Positions 46,028-58,006 of a stretch of DNA of 64,000 nucleotides are shown here, one piece after another. The translations under genes were made by a program, and so were the position numbers. The stretch is from NCBI GenBank assembly GCA_034770075.1, contig CM068377.1:69356358-69420357 (forward strand), written 5' to 3'. The notes under the pieces were generated by a model. It was not told where the DNA came from, searched no databases, and worked only from the letters and a program-made list of their open reading frames with translations. Each line of letters begins with the position of its first letter. Position 1 is the first letter of the stretch. The stretch comes from Aralia elata (Eukaryota; Streptophyta; Magnoliopsida; Apiales; Araliaceae).

Positions 46028-49000
46028 TGTAATATTTCGAACCCTAATAAGATTTGTATATGTAAATTATGTGTTTAATAAATGAATTTTCAAGATCTGA
46101 CTTTGTATTATGTGATTGTGTATTTTATTAAACAATTAGGTCAAATAAAATTTTTTTGCCAAGCAGCTGTGTCGTGCTTAATCGGACAAAATGATTTGTC
46201 GTGCTTCCGGCGAATTCACCGAGAAGCGTCTCGGCAAATTATTTTTGTAAGCTGCTGTGTCGTGCTTGGAAATGACGAAGTTCTTTGTCGTGCTTCGGAG
46301 TTAAGATAATATTATATTAACTGATAAAAATCTAAAATAAGTTAATTAGGGTTTAGAATGTTAAACTGAATTAGAAACCCTAATTAAGAAACCCTAATCG
46401 GTAAAAGTTGTCCGAATTGGTCCATTAAAACCCTAATTACTGTACAAGAATCTTAATTGATATAATTAAGATCTAAATAATGAATCATAATATTAATTAT
46501 GAATTATTGAACTTATATTAAAACCCTAATTAAAGATTAAAACCCTAATTGTAGGATTGAAAACCCTAAACCCTAATTTGAAACCCTAAAACCCTAATTT
46601 GATTCTATAACATTAAATTATGAAATGATAAACTATAATTATGATATATTATCTTAATTAAGTTATTACTAAACATGATTAAGCACGCTAATCATGATTA
46701 GCAAAAATCTAGGTTTAATTAGTAAGTAAATAAATCAAAAATAAAATTAAACCAATGAAAATGAAGCTAGGAGTGTGCAAGCTTATGCTCAACACACTCC
46801 AGCACAAGCATGTCAACCAAGATCAGATTGGAGCAGCACAAGTTCACAAGCTAAGATATTTTGGAGGTTAAAATGGGAAAGAAACTTAATAAAACCCTAA
46901 TTCTAAGTTGCTATAAATAGAATGAGATTCTGACCATTTAACCCACGAATTTTACAAAGCTTATACACTTACAAACATACCATAACAAGCCCATGCAACC
47001 ACAAGTTCAGAATCAAAATTTGAAGAAAAAGGTGCATAAACCCTAATTTTAAGTTTGATCTTCAAGCTTGCAAAAATTTTGAGTTTTAGATGTTCAGGAT
47101 TATGTATAAACATGTTATATGACGATCTGGGTTGGTTAAACAAGTAACCATAACGTTTAAAAGGTCGAATTTGATCAAAAACCCAAACTGTTCTTGGTAG
47201 TCAAGAACATTCTGACAAGCTATTTTGTTAGAGCTTTTGATCGGCTTAAAATGTTTGTTTGATATGTTTTAAAGCATGAATCAGTAGTATGCTATGTTAG
47301 CTTTAAGATCCAACTTGTAGAATGGTTAAATTATCTCTAGAATGAAAGTTATTAATGGTCAAAACCCATTGACCGACCATGAGAACCTGTTTCTGGGTTA
47401 CCCAGAAACTTGAAGAACACTTTGACAGTGTTCTGACAGTTTTTCAACGCGCCCAGATCATGCTTAGATGATGTGTAATAGGTTATTTCTTGTTATAAGC
47501 ATGTTCTTTGGTATGTAAACAACAACCTTGAAGCATCAAAACACATTTAGCTAACATAGAATCAAAGTTATTAATGGTCAAACTACGTTGACCGTTATGA
47601 CTGTATGAGTTTCTGGGTTACCCAGAAACTCAAGAACAGTTAGGAACGACTAGTTTGAGCATGATTTTTAGAGTATCAATTGATGTTGTTTGAGATGAAA
47701 TTTAACATGTCGTTATACACTGCCATGTTGGCTATAACAACAAACAAAAATCAAGAACAAACAATAACCCAACTGAGATTAATTTGAGTTCAAAAGTCAC
47801 TATTCGACCATGACCAAGTGTTCTTCATGAAGAACACCTTTAGCGACGAAATGCATGTTCAAACCCAGCCACCTTTAAACGTATGCAGACCGTCGCTAAA
47901 GCCCTTTAGCGACGGATTTTCAATAAAAATAAAATAAAAATTAATTAAATAAATTATAAAATAATAAATAAATATTAAATAATTATTAATAATTCATAAA
48001 TATATTCAAAAATTTATTTTTAATTATAAAAAATTTATTTTTCATATTTTATATAATCAAAAATATTATTTAATTTAATTAAATAATAAATAATAATTAT
48101 AATAAATCATTTAGTAATTGTTTTAATTATTTAAAAATGATATTAAATTATTAAATAATTATATTAATTATTTAAAAATGATATTAAAGTAAATAAAATT
48201 ATTATATATAATAATTAAATAAAATATAAAATATTTAAATATTATTAATGATAAATAAATTAGTTAAATAATATATTAAGTATTTAAAAATACTTTAAAT
48301 GATAATTAAATCATTTAAATATTAAATTAAGTTTTGAAAATTATTAAAAGTAATAATTAAATTATTATAATGATAAAATAAATTCTAAAAATATTTTTAA
48401 TGATAAAATAAATCATTTAAATAATATTCTATATTTCTAAAAATATTATAAATGATAAATAAATCTTTTAAATAATATTTTAGGTATCCAAAAATATTCT
48501 AAATGACAAAGAAATTATTTAAAGGACATATTAATGTTTTAAAAATTATTTAAAGGACATATTTCTAAGTTTGTAAAATTATTTAAAAATATTTCTAAGC
48601 TTATAAAATTATTTAAAAATAATATTAAGCTTCTAAAAGTGTTATAAATAATATATAAATTATTTATACTAATAATTAAACTTCTAAATGAAGTTTTATC
48701 GAACAATCTATATGTTTAGCTCTTAAGGACGCGACCGAGATACCGAATTAATGTCGAACCTTAATGAAACTTGTCTAGATTAGCGTTATACATGTTTATA
48801 TAAGTTCTAACACTTATATATTTGACAACGTAGACTACGTACGCTGACACCTTGTGTGAAATTAAGTTAAACGAACTACGCTAAGGCAAGTGTCCTAACC
48901 TTATTCAATTTATATTTATGCAAGTCCTCTATATCTTGCTATCGATTATTGTGAAGTTATTGCTTCTTGTTCAGCATAACTTAAAAATGAATCATTGTTC

Positions 49001-50014
49001 ATATATTTAAAGCTTAAATTTGTTGTCAAACCAAATTGTTTTGGTACGACATCTTATACTGAGTAAAATGAGACACCTTGGATGAAAGGTGATCTCGAAA
49101 GCCTTATGATAAGGTAGTGTGACAGTCAATGGAATAAAATTGACATAAATGGTAGGATGATATGCATACTCCTAGGATATTGGTGAGGCTGATCACCTAC
49201 CAGATATCCAAAACTCAAATGGTTCTAAGTCATTAACGACTGATAGAACTAAATGATATATATGGTTCATGTACAGAACCCTCAGTATACATCATTGACA
49301 TCTTTCAAATCAAACACATGGTGTTTACATATTCAAATAAACTTGCTGAGCATTTATAGCTCATTCTTGCGCATATCTTCTTTGCAGCTTTAAATGATAA
49401 TCCCAGCACCTCTGGTACAGACAAAGGAAAAGGACATGTTTATTAGTTTTAATTTCTGTTCTGAATAATTCAAGTCTTTTATAAGGCTTTGTTGTAATAA
49501 CTTAGTACTGAGAATAATGTAATCGAACCAAATGATATGTAATATATTATGATCCTTTATTTCATCGAATGCGTTATACTCTGATCTTTTTTTTCTTTAG
49601 CATAGTTGTACTAAGTAAATACAATATTTATACGAACTATACATCTAAATGAGGGTATTTAAATGATATTGAAAGTCCTATAAGCTCTGAGGTTACACTT
49701 AATGAGCGTCGATAAGGTGCCATCTTTACCGGAATGCGCCCCTCAGTTCTATGAACAATCTTATTATTAATACTGTGAATGTCAGATAGATAGGGAATAT
49801 CGATATAATAGAGATATTCATTAGATATGAATCGATACATCCAAGTGAGGGTATCCAAACACAGACAACGTTCTGGCCGGAACTAGTACCTGTTATAGGA
49901 TACTGTGAACCTTGGATAGATAGAAGTCATGTTTTATTGAATATTTATAGTTGTTTAGCTTCACGTGAGCACCAGATCTGCTACAGGGGAGTGTAGAGAT
50001 TTGGGGACGTCACA
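46028..50014 (+). repeat. 3' LTR of gypsy-B (4.0 kb, uninterrupted)
   Basis: Starts TGTAATATTTCGAACCC and ends GGGGACGTCACA, next to the duplicated CCAGG. It repeats the landmarks of the 5' LTR: TGTCGTGCTT copies (46170-46290), AAACCCTAA cluster (46375-46610), TTTAGCGACG inverted pair (47838-47910), and AT-rich tract (47920-48690). Unlike the 5' LTR it keeps an intact TATA box. It also shows the empty insertion site of gypsy-C near 49546. Confidence 0.95.
46911..46920 (+). promoter_or_regulatory. TATA box of the gypsy-B 3' LTR
   Basis: CTATAAATAG. The 5' LTR has CTGTAAATAG at 25714-25723. The pair suggests that the 5' promoter has lost its TATA by a single transition. Confidence 0.55.
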
Positions 50015-50305
50015 CCAGGTACTTTTCAGCGATGCATGGTAAGCATTTTTTCTGATTTTTTAGAAAATTGCATTGAGGTCTTTATGGATGATTTCACAGT
50101 ACATGGTGATTCTTTGGATTTGTGTTTGGATAATCTAACTCGTGTGCTAGATAGATGCTTGGAAACTAACCTTGTTCTTAATTGGGAAAAGTGTCACTTT
50201 ATGGTAGAACAGGGTATAGTGCTTGGTCATGTTATGTCAGCTAAAGGTTTAGAAGTTGATAAAGCTAAGATAGATATTGTGTCTGCTTTGCCATACCCCG
50301 CCAAT
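50015..50305 (+). pseudogene. pol: Athila reverse transcriptase, catalytic half
   Basis: Continues directly from 24830 after removal of gypsy-B: PGTFQRCMVSIFSDFLENCI, FMDDFTVHG (the catalytic Asp pair), then CLETNLVLNWEKCHFMV, GIVLGHVMSAKGLEVD and ALPYPAN. There copia-2 begins. The frame is open throughout this piece. RNase H and integrase are missing. Confidence 0.93.
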
Positions 50306-52143
50306 TATTAGGTTTGTATATAGCACGAACATGCAGTCAAATTACATAAATAGTGCGGAAGCGCAATAAAACAGATTTTAAATTTTCATACAAACCATCA
50401 CCATGATCATCCTTGTGATCAATTATCAATTAAACAAAAGAGATAGAGATATAGAATTATACCCTCGTGAATCAAAGCTTCCTCAGGTACAAGTTCACCT
50501 CCAATTTCTTCGCGTTCTCCTTGAATTCCTCCGATTAAATTCCTTCCTTTGATCAACGTTAGCCACCCAAGTGTTTGGCCTCTAGAGGTGATCCACCAAG
50601 GAATAATAGTTGTTCAAGAAGATGGGTGTTGGCAAAACCCTAGTTTCTATCTCTATAGAAATTGCAAGTACTCTCTCTCTCTCTCCAATTCTTATGGAAG
50701 AGTGTGTAACTGTCTAACCCTAAATCATGATAAGACTCCTCTTATTTATAGATATAGGGAGCCCTCCAAAACTATTTAGGATTAGGGTTTTTATTATAAT
50801 TAAACTCCTTTAATTAATTATGCTCCTAATCCAATTAGAAATTCATGAGAGAGTACTTCTATTAATTAATTTTCAATCCCTATTAGGAATTAAATAATAG
50901 TAATAGTAATAATAATAATAATAATAAGACTCCTCTTATTAATTTATATTTAATATTTTTAAAATATTAAATAATAAATATTAAGCCATTTAATTTATTC
51001 TATCTCCATAAACTAAATTAAATACACTTAACTTATTATTACAATTATGTCATTTACTTCTTAAATAAATATTTTTCTTTTGCGGTGTGACCCTTTAGGT
51101 TCTCCATATTAAACCGGTTGTGAATAAATCAATTAGAACAATTCTAATCTTATTTAAATAACTAAATTAAACTATTTAATTTATTTAAATAAATAATATT
51201 TATTCTACAATAAGGGTAAGCCCCCTTAGCGATCAACGACTTTCCAGATAATATAGATTTCAACATTAATCACAAAAGAACCTTTCAGTGAATAGTTACC
51301 GTACAATTCAATCCTTTTACCATACAATGTCCCAATTAAATATAAGACATGGAATTACTGTCAAGTCTTATTTTATTTAATTATATGTATTTCGATTCTC
51401 AAATGCACAACTCTGATTAATGCAAATTAGAAATTCCTTTCTAATTTTATTCTGCTTTGGCCAAAGACTTCTGAGTCGTCATTTATCGAATCACAAAGGA
51501 CATTCTCTCCTTTTACTAGAAGTGGTAGATTCTTTGTTGATCATTCACCTATCTCCATGTATAACTTATTATACCCAATCATACCCTTTGATATACCCTA
51601 AGGGTCTTAAGAGACATGTCAAAGTATAACTCATCACACACAAGATACTATGATGATCTCAAGTCCAAGGATCACTTGTACTACTATCACTAGAGGAATT
51701 CCTATTGACAGGCGAGTAAAACTCTATTAGGTATTCCTTAGCGAGCCACGTTCAGTGAACTTATTCTTTAATAAGCACCTACATACTTGCTTTAGTGTCT
51801 CCACACAAATGATTATGAGATCAATCATCCTCTTCATAAGAGCAAGCACCGTATATACTAATCTATCCGGATTCACTAATCCCCTTTTTAGTAATCCATC
51901 GATTAGGAACGATTTTAGTTTGTGAGCTATCTAGAATTTAGATCTCATTAGCATGATCACCATCATAATTCTAAAAGCATTGCTCAAAACTATGGGTTTA
52001 TCACATTTAATATAACAACACTATGTAGATAATATAAAATGTCTTTTAAGAAAATCAATTTCTTTTATTAATAAATAAATAAGATTACAAAGTATATGTT
52101 ACATCATATCAAATATGATTGGCTTGTGTGCATACTACTTTCA
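50306..52143 (-). repeat. 3' LTR of copia-2 (1.84 kb)
   Basis: On the minus strand it starts TGAAAGTAGTATGC after the polypurine tract and ends CAAACCTAATA, where the usual final CA has become TA (copia-1 keeps CCTAACA). A TATA box is visible on the minus strand at 50743-50750. It shows the intact sequence at the gypsy-A insertion point (about 51257). Confidence 0.88.
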
Positions 52144-52157
52144 ATCTCCCACTTGCA
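52144..52157 (-). promoter_or_regulatory. Polypurine tract of copia-2
   Basis: Minus-strand AGTGCAAGTGGGAGAT abuts the LTR start. GTGGGAGATTG is the familiar plant copia tract. Confidence 0.85.
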
Positions 52158-54386
52158 CTAAAGCCAATCGTCATGGTATCTAATACCCTTCTTCTCTAAG
52201 TGACAATCATCCTGCTGTTTGGATAAAGCTTCAGTAAATGGATATGCAATGTTGTTCTTGAGAGTCCACTATCTCTATAGTGACTTATCCTCTTTCAATG
52301 ATTCCACTAATCAAATGAAAGTGCCGCAACACATGTTTGAATCCAAGATGAGACTTAGGAACTATTCCTAGTTCTGTAATGAACTTTTCATCCAAACAAT
52401 CAACTTCTAGCTTCATTTACAGCTATATACTTTGTCTTTGTCACTAAACTAGTAACTCTTTGCTGTTTAGAACCTTTCCAATTCACTGCAACACCATTCA
52501 AGGTAACAATTTACCCTAAAATGGATTTGTTATCGTCTTGGTCAGTCTGAAAAACTTGAGTCTGTTTAGCCCTCTAGTTTTCATTCAGACCTACCACGAA
52601 TCATGATCACATCTTCAATACCGGTTAAGTACTTAAAGATGTTCATCACTGTCTTGCAGTGATCTTTTCCAGAATCTGACTGATCAACATCAGACCTTGT
52701 ATATTCATTGCATTCATGATAGTAACTCATGCGATCTCCTTTTTATTGAGCAAAATTTAAAGAGATATACTCCATGGCTCATCATCATGAGACCTCTCTT
52801 GGAGTTTGTCATGCTAAACACCTTTAGCATCGAATGAATATACGTTCATTGAGTCAAGCCGAACATCCTTTTAAATCTATCTATATAGATTTATATCCCC
52901 AATTTATAGGATGCTCCTCCCAAGTTATTCATAGAGGAATGTTTAGACAATTTTATCTTTACTGATTGTAGCATTGGTGTGTTATTCCTTATCAGTAGTA
53001 TATCAACATATAATACCAAGAATGTCACAGTGCTCCCACTGACCCTTTTGTACACTAGGTTCATTCTCATTTTTGATAAAATCAAACTCTTTTGATTGTC
53101 TCATCAAAACAAATGTTCCATCTTTGAGAAGCTTGCTTCAATCCATCAATAGATCATTGTAGCTTAAAACACAATTTGCTTCAACCTTTGAAACAAATTC
53201 CTCTGGCTGTATTATACATACATTCTCCTCAAGTCTTCATTGAGGAAGGGCGTCTCCACATCCATTTTGCCAGATTTCGTAAAAAGCTGCAATCACAAGC
53301 AAAATCCAAATGAACTTGAGCATTACCCGGTAATAAGGTTTTATCACAGTCAACTCCTTGACTTGAAAAACCTTTTAAACAGGTCTGGTCTTATAGGTCT
53401 CTACCTTGCCAATTGCCCCAGTCTTTCTCTTAAAGACCCATTAACACCCTTTGGGCACTATGCCTTTCGGTGGAGTAACCAGAGTCTATACTTAGTTCTC
53501 ATACATGGAGTCCATTTCGGATTTCATGGTCATCTGCCATTTCTCTGAGTGTCTTCTACTCATAGCCTCATCGTATATAACTGGATCATCATCCTCTATG
53601 ATGCGTACCTCATCATCATCCTCTATGATGAATCCATACCTCCCAGGTATCTTCGGTATTCTTCCAGATTTACGATTCGGTTGTGGTACAATAGGTACAG
53701 GTTCCTCGGTTCGACTTAAAGTGCTTTGTGGTTCTTGAACTCCTTCAAGATCTATTACCCTCCCACTAGCTCCTTCAATGATAAACACTTTTATCTAAGA
53801 AGGCAACGTGTATGATTATAGTAATAATACCCTAAACTTTCTTTAGGATATCCCACAAATCTGCACTTGTCAAATTTTGTCCCAAACTTATCTTTGAAAC
53901 CTTTTCACATAAGCTGGACAACTCCTTATCTTAACATACTTCAGATTAGGAATCCTCCCTATCCATAACTTTAATGTAGTCTTGGGGCCGGATAGATATG
54001 CAGCCGTTTCTAGGGCATAACCCCAGATGGATACTAGAATATCGGTATAAATCATTATGGACTGCTCCATGTCCAACAAGGTACAATTTCTCCTTTTAGA
54101 TACACTAATAAATTATTGCATATCAAGAGGTGTCCATTATGAGAAAATACCATTTTTAGATGATCAAGAAACTCATTGCACAAGTATTCTTTCTTCGATC
54201 TGATCAAAGAATCTTAATACTTTGTTAATATGTTTCACTTCTGAATTCTTTGAACATTTCAAATGATCCAGACTTGTATTTTATCAAATATACACATTCA
54301 ACTCTTTGAATGATCATCTCCTTTTCTTTTACTAGTTTGTTCAATTTACAAAATTATTTTACATGTAAGTCAAGTTTACAAAGTCC
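52158..54386 (-). pseudogene. pol: copia-2 pol remnant (integrase C-terminus, RT, RNase H)
   Basis: Minus-strand text in order: integrase end at 54079-53888 (SIWGYALETAAYL, VKIRSCPAYVKRFQ); the segment at 53788-53492 (SGRIPKIPGRYGFI, EKWQMTMKSEMDSMYEN), identical in protein to copia-1; a decayed RT core; TFLVLYVDILLI at 53085-52891, with one Asp of YVDD missing; and RNase H traces at about 52715-52560 (GKDHCKTVMNIFKYL, EDVIMIRGRSE). The rest to the polypurine tract is too degraded to read. It is not functional. Confidence 0.88.
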
Positions 54387-54629
54387 CCACTTTTTATATC
54401 AGGGGGAATGGTTAATGATTGATAGGGCATGTAGTAGCGCATTTATAGAAGTATGCCACAGGTTTAGTCTGATTGTAACAAAACAGTGGTATATAAATAT
54501 AAATGCAGTTGTTTCATTTAAACCAAATGTGTTTGATAAATGTTTCTACTCTTGATCGCTGATCTCAAGGACATATTGTGTAAAATATAAAACTATAGGT
54601 AAAAGTCAGCGGTTTTCCTTATTCAAATC
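54387..54629 (+). other. Leader of gypsy-A just before gag
   Basis: About 240 bp between the copia-2 break and the gag ATG. The region equivalent to the extra ORF of gypsy-B and gypsy-C would lie here and upstream. Only a short EWLMIDR reading (about 54410-54430) recalls the MIDR of the gypsy-B ORF, too little to call. The rest of the leader appears lost or displaced to 17816. Confidence 0.5.
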
Positions 54630-55660
54630 ATGCTGCCAGGAGGACGACCACGTAACCAGCAGGTTGAAGAGTCAGAAAGCGAGGTTGGGGTTCAACCCAA
54701 TCCAATGAGAATGTTTGTTGAGATGCTGGCAGAAGCCATGCAATCAAGACCACCACCTGTAGGGACCCAACCAGCACCCGAGCCAGCGCATCATTTGGCC
54801 ACTTTCAAGGACTTCAAACTGGTTGGACCACCCGAGTTCAAGGGAACTCTTAACCCGATAGAAGCACATACCTGGATTGAAGAGATAGAGAAGGTCTTCG
54901 AGGTTGCTCGGGTGGCAGAGGAACAGAAAATAATTTTTGCCACCTTCATGCTAAAAGGCGAGGCTAACTATTGGTGGAAGGCCAACAGGGGCCGAGCTGA
55001 AGAAGACATTGTCGTATGGGAACGATTTAAAGGGATGTTCCTGGAAAATTACTTTCCAGAGAGCATGAAATAAGAGATGGAGGTCAAGTTTCTGGAGCTA
55101 AAGCAGGGAAGTATGTCCGTGGCAGAGTACGCAGCTAGGTTTAACGAGTTGACACAGTTTGCAACTCACCAAGTTAGCACAGAGGAAAGGAAAGCTCGTA
55201 GGTTTGAGCTAGGGTTGAAACCATGGGTATACCGTTCTGTTGCGGTGTTAAAAATCAAGACGTTTGCAGAACTGTTGGAAAGGGCGATCATTGCAGAGGG
55301 TGACAGTGAAGCCCTGGCTAAATACAATCAAGAAAAGAAGAAGGGTCATGAGGGCCCGAAGGCAGGGAGCAGCGGGGGCAGTAACCCCAATAAACGCAAG
55401 TGGACTGAGAGTCAGTCATCTGGAGGGAACAAATCTGGAGGGGAGGTGAAGAAAGCAGGCAGGTGCAGCAATTGTGGTAAAAACCACACGGGGGAATGCA
55501 TGAAAGGGAAAATCGTGTGTTACCGTTGTGGACAACCGGGGCACATGGCTCCTCAGTGCCCTAACAGACAGAAAGGAGGATGCTTCTCTTGCGGATCACC
55601 CGACCACCAGATTAAGGATTGCCCGAAGAGGAAGGGTGACGTCGGGAGTGGCAACCGGAG
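54630..55660 (+). pseudogene. gag: gag of gypsy-A
   Basis: ATG 54630 begins MLPGGRPRNQQVEESE. The capsid follows with FKDFKLVGPPEFKGTLNPIE, FATFMLKGEANYWWKANRG and FLENYFPESMK. A TAA at 55071 (probably from CAA) breaks it. The frame resumes with LELKQGSMSVAEYAARFNEL and RRFELGLKPWVYRSV, a Gly/Ser/Lys linker, and three zinc knuckles: CSNCGKNHTGEC, CYRCGQPGHMAPQC and CFSCGSPDHQIKDC (about 55465-55625). It would form the virus-like particle and bind RNA if intact. Confidence 0.93.
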
Positions 55661-58006
55661 CAGCAACAACAGCGAGAATAACAACCGGCTGAGTTATGGG
55701 GCACCAGCCAGTCAAGCTAATAGGCCAACGACACACACGTTCAACATGACTGTTCAGGATGCAATGGAATCCAAGGACGTGGTGTCAGGTCTCATCCCAA
55801 TCAATGATATAAATGCAGATGTGTTATTCGATTCGGGTGCTATCAGCTCTTTTGTTTCCGAAGAATTTGCTAGTCAATTAAATTTACCTCGTGAAAAGTT
55901 AGAACACCCTATGAACGTAAAAGTAGCAAACAAGGAAATTATCCCCGTAGAATGCATTCATAGGAATTGTTGTGCTGAATTGCGAGGATTTAAACTCAAT
56001 GTGGATTTGATACCAATTCAGCTGGGAGAGTTTGATGTAATACTGGGAATAGATTGGCTATCAATTCATGGAGCAGTTATTGACTGTAAGAAGAAATGTG
56101 TACACTTGAAGACTCCTAACAAGTCGAAGGTGGTATTCTATGGTAATAAATCACCAAGACAATCTTGTTGTCTCACTATGATGTAAACCAAGAAGTTACT
56201 TAAGAAAGGTTGCGTATGTTATTTGGCCCATGTGGTTGATACTCGTCAGGTCGGGATGAGATGAGTCAAATACCAATCGTGAGGGATTTCGTCGATGTCT
56301 TCCCAAATGAGCTTCCGGGATTGCCGCCGGACAGAGAGATTGAGTTCGTAATCGATTTGGTACCTGGAACCGCACCAATATCGAAGCCGCCATATCGGAT
56401 GGCACCTGTAGAAATGAAAGAGTTGATGGTTCAACTACAGGAACTGTTAGACAAGGGTTATATCAGACCGAGTGTGTCCCCATGGGGAGCGCCAGTTCTG
56501 TTTGTAAAGAAGAAGGATGGTTCCATGAAGCTTTGTATCGACTATCGGGAGTTGAACAAAGTTACGATTAAGAATAGGTATCCGCTCCCTAGGATTGACG
56601 ATTTATTTGATCAACTTAAGGGGGCGAAATACTTTTTAAAAATCGACCTAAGAACAGGCTATCATCAGCTGAAGGTGAGGCAGGAAGATATCTCGAAGAC
56701 GACATTCAGGACTCGTTATGGGCACTTCAAGTTTCTGGTAATGTCATTTGGATTAACGAATGCGCCAACGACATTTATGGATATGATGAACAGAGTGTTC
56801 AAGTAGTACTTGGACAAGTTCGTAGTCGTATTCATTGATGACATCTTGGTGTATTCAGAAACAGAGGAAGAGCATGCTGAACATTTGAAAACTGTATTGG
56901 AAGCTCTCAGGAGGGAGAAGTTGTATGCGAAGTTTTCTAAGTGTGAGTTTTCGTTGCAGAGGGTACAGTTTCTGGTTCACGTCATCGACAAAAATGGTGT
57001 TTCGGTGGACCCAGCAAAAGTAGAAGCGGTTATCAATTGGGAGCAACCGAAGACGCCAACAGAGATCAGGAGTTTCTTGGGATTAGCGGGATACTATTGG
57101 AGATTCATCCAGGACTTTTCAAAGATAGCATCGCCGTTGACCAATCTCACCGAAAAAACAGTTAAGTTCGTTTGGTTGGAGAAATGCGAGGAAATCATGG
57201 AGTTGAAGAAGAAACTTAGCCAAGCACCGGTGTTGACCTTACCAGACAACACTGGGGGTTTTGTAGTATATAGCGATGCGTCACACAAAGGTCTTGGCTG
57301 TGTGCTGATGCAGCACGACAAGGTCGTGGCGTACGCATCACGTCAACTGAAGGACTATGAGAAGGGTTACCCGACTCATGACCTGGAATTAGCCGCGGTA
57401 GTTTTCGCCTTGAAGATTTGGAGGCACTACCTATACGGGGAGAAGTAAGAGATATATACAGATCACAAAAGTTTGAAATATATCTTCACTCAAAAGGAGC
57501 TGAACATGAGGCAGCGCCGATGGTTAGAATTGATCAAGGACTACGACTGTGAAATTCTGTACCATCCGAGCAAAGCAAATGTAGTGGCTGATGCCTTAAG
57601 CAGAAAAGGCAAGGTGAAATTAATGCAGCTGACAGTTTAAGAGGAGTTGATAAAGGACTTTGAACGTCTGGAACTGGAGGTTAAGGATCCGATGGAGACG
57701 GACAAAAAATTATTCACCGTGACAGTAGGTCCGACATTACTGGATAACATAAAGGAGGCTCAAGAATTTGATGAAGAATGCATTGGCATTAAGAAGCAAC
57801 TGTCGGAGGGAAAAACGTTGAAGTTCAAGGTTGACAGCACAGGGTTGCTGAGATTCGAGGGAAGGATCTGGATACCCTACGTACCAGACTTAAGGGAAGA
57901 GATATTGCAGGAGGCCCATAATACGAGATTTTCAGTACATCCGGGTAGTACCAAGATATATCAAGATCTTTGCCAACATTATTGGTGGCCGCATTTGAAA
58001 GGGGAA
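55661..58006 (+). pseudogene. pol: pol of gypsy-A, protease to integrase N-terminus
   Basis: Protease: DVLFDSGAISSFVS (55816-55860), then GEFDVILGIDWL. A TAA at 56184 and a frameshift near 56258 precede RT (LCIDYRELNKV, TFRTRYGHFKFLVMSFGL). A TAG at 56804 comes just before the catalytic FIDDIL (about 56830). RNase H has YSDASHKGLG and ends at TAA 57446 where Cys is expected. The integrase start (YHPSKANVVADALSRK) has a TAA at 57638 and continues to HYWWPHLKGE. There the Tat/Ogre solo LTR enters. Most stops sit where Gln is expected. Confidence 0.93.

Larger units (their letters stand above)
24831..50014 (+). mobile_element. gypsy-B, Tekay-like chromovirus (complete, hosting gypsy-C)
   Basis: Complete structure: 5' LTR (24831-28383 and 39986-40455, split by gypsy-C), initiator-Met PBS, extra ORF, gag, pol, polypurine tract and 3' LTR 46028-50014. 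It is flanked by CCAGG at 24826-24830 and 50015-50019, and the Athila RT reads through when it is removed. Without gypsy-C it is about 13.6 kb, with LTRs of about 4.0 kb, in the range of Tekay/Del chromoviruses. Gag and pol carry at least five stops and two frameshifts. Confidence 0.95.
18000..50305 (+). mobile_element. Athila-type Ty3/gypsy element with a single LTR, interrupted by three insertions
   Basis: In order: 3' UTR fragment, one complete LTR (18577-20275), Asp-type PBS, gag, protease and the front half of RT. The text is broken at 21037-22335 by a solo LTR and at 24831-50014 by gypsy-B, and it ends at 50305 where copia-2 starts. Internal sequence lies on both sides of the only LTR, so this is not a simple LTR-to-LTR copy. 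RNase H, integrase and the usual Athila extra ORF are missing. Confidence 0.85.
50306..54386 (-). mobile_element. copia-2, second copy of the copia family (5' truncated)
   Basis: A minus-strand element with complete 3' LTR (52143 to 50306), polypurine tract, and the 3' part of pol up to the integrase. It ends abruptly at about 54386 where gypsy-A leader begins; copia-1 continues from the matching point (about 9757). The overlapping regions of the two copies are nearly identical, including a missing Asp in YVDD. Its outer end joins the Athila RT at CCAAT (50301-50305), the probable target duplication; the partner is lost. Confidence 0.88.

Noticed and set aside
53888..54079. Independent host gene in the copia-2 region
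   Set aside because: The text is clearly copia integrase (GYALETAAYL, CPAYVKR) and continues into RT on the same strand.
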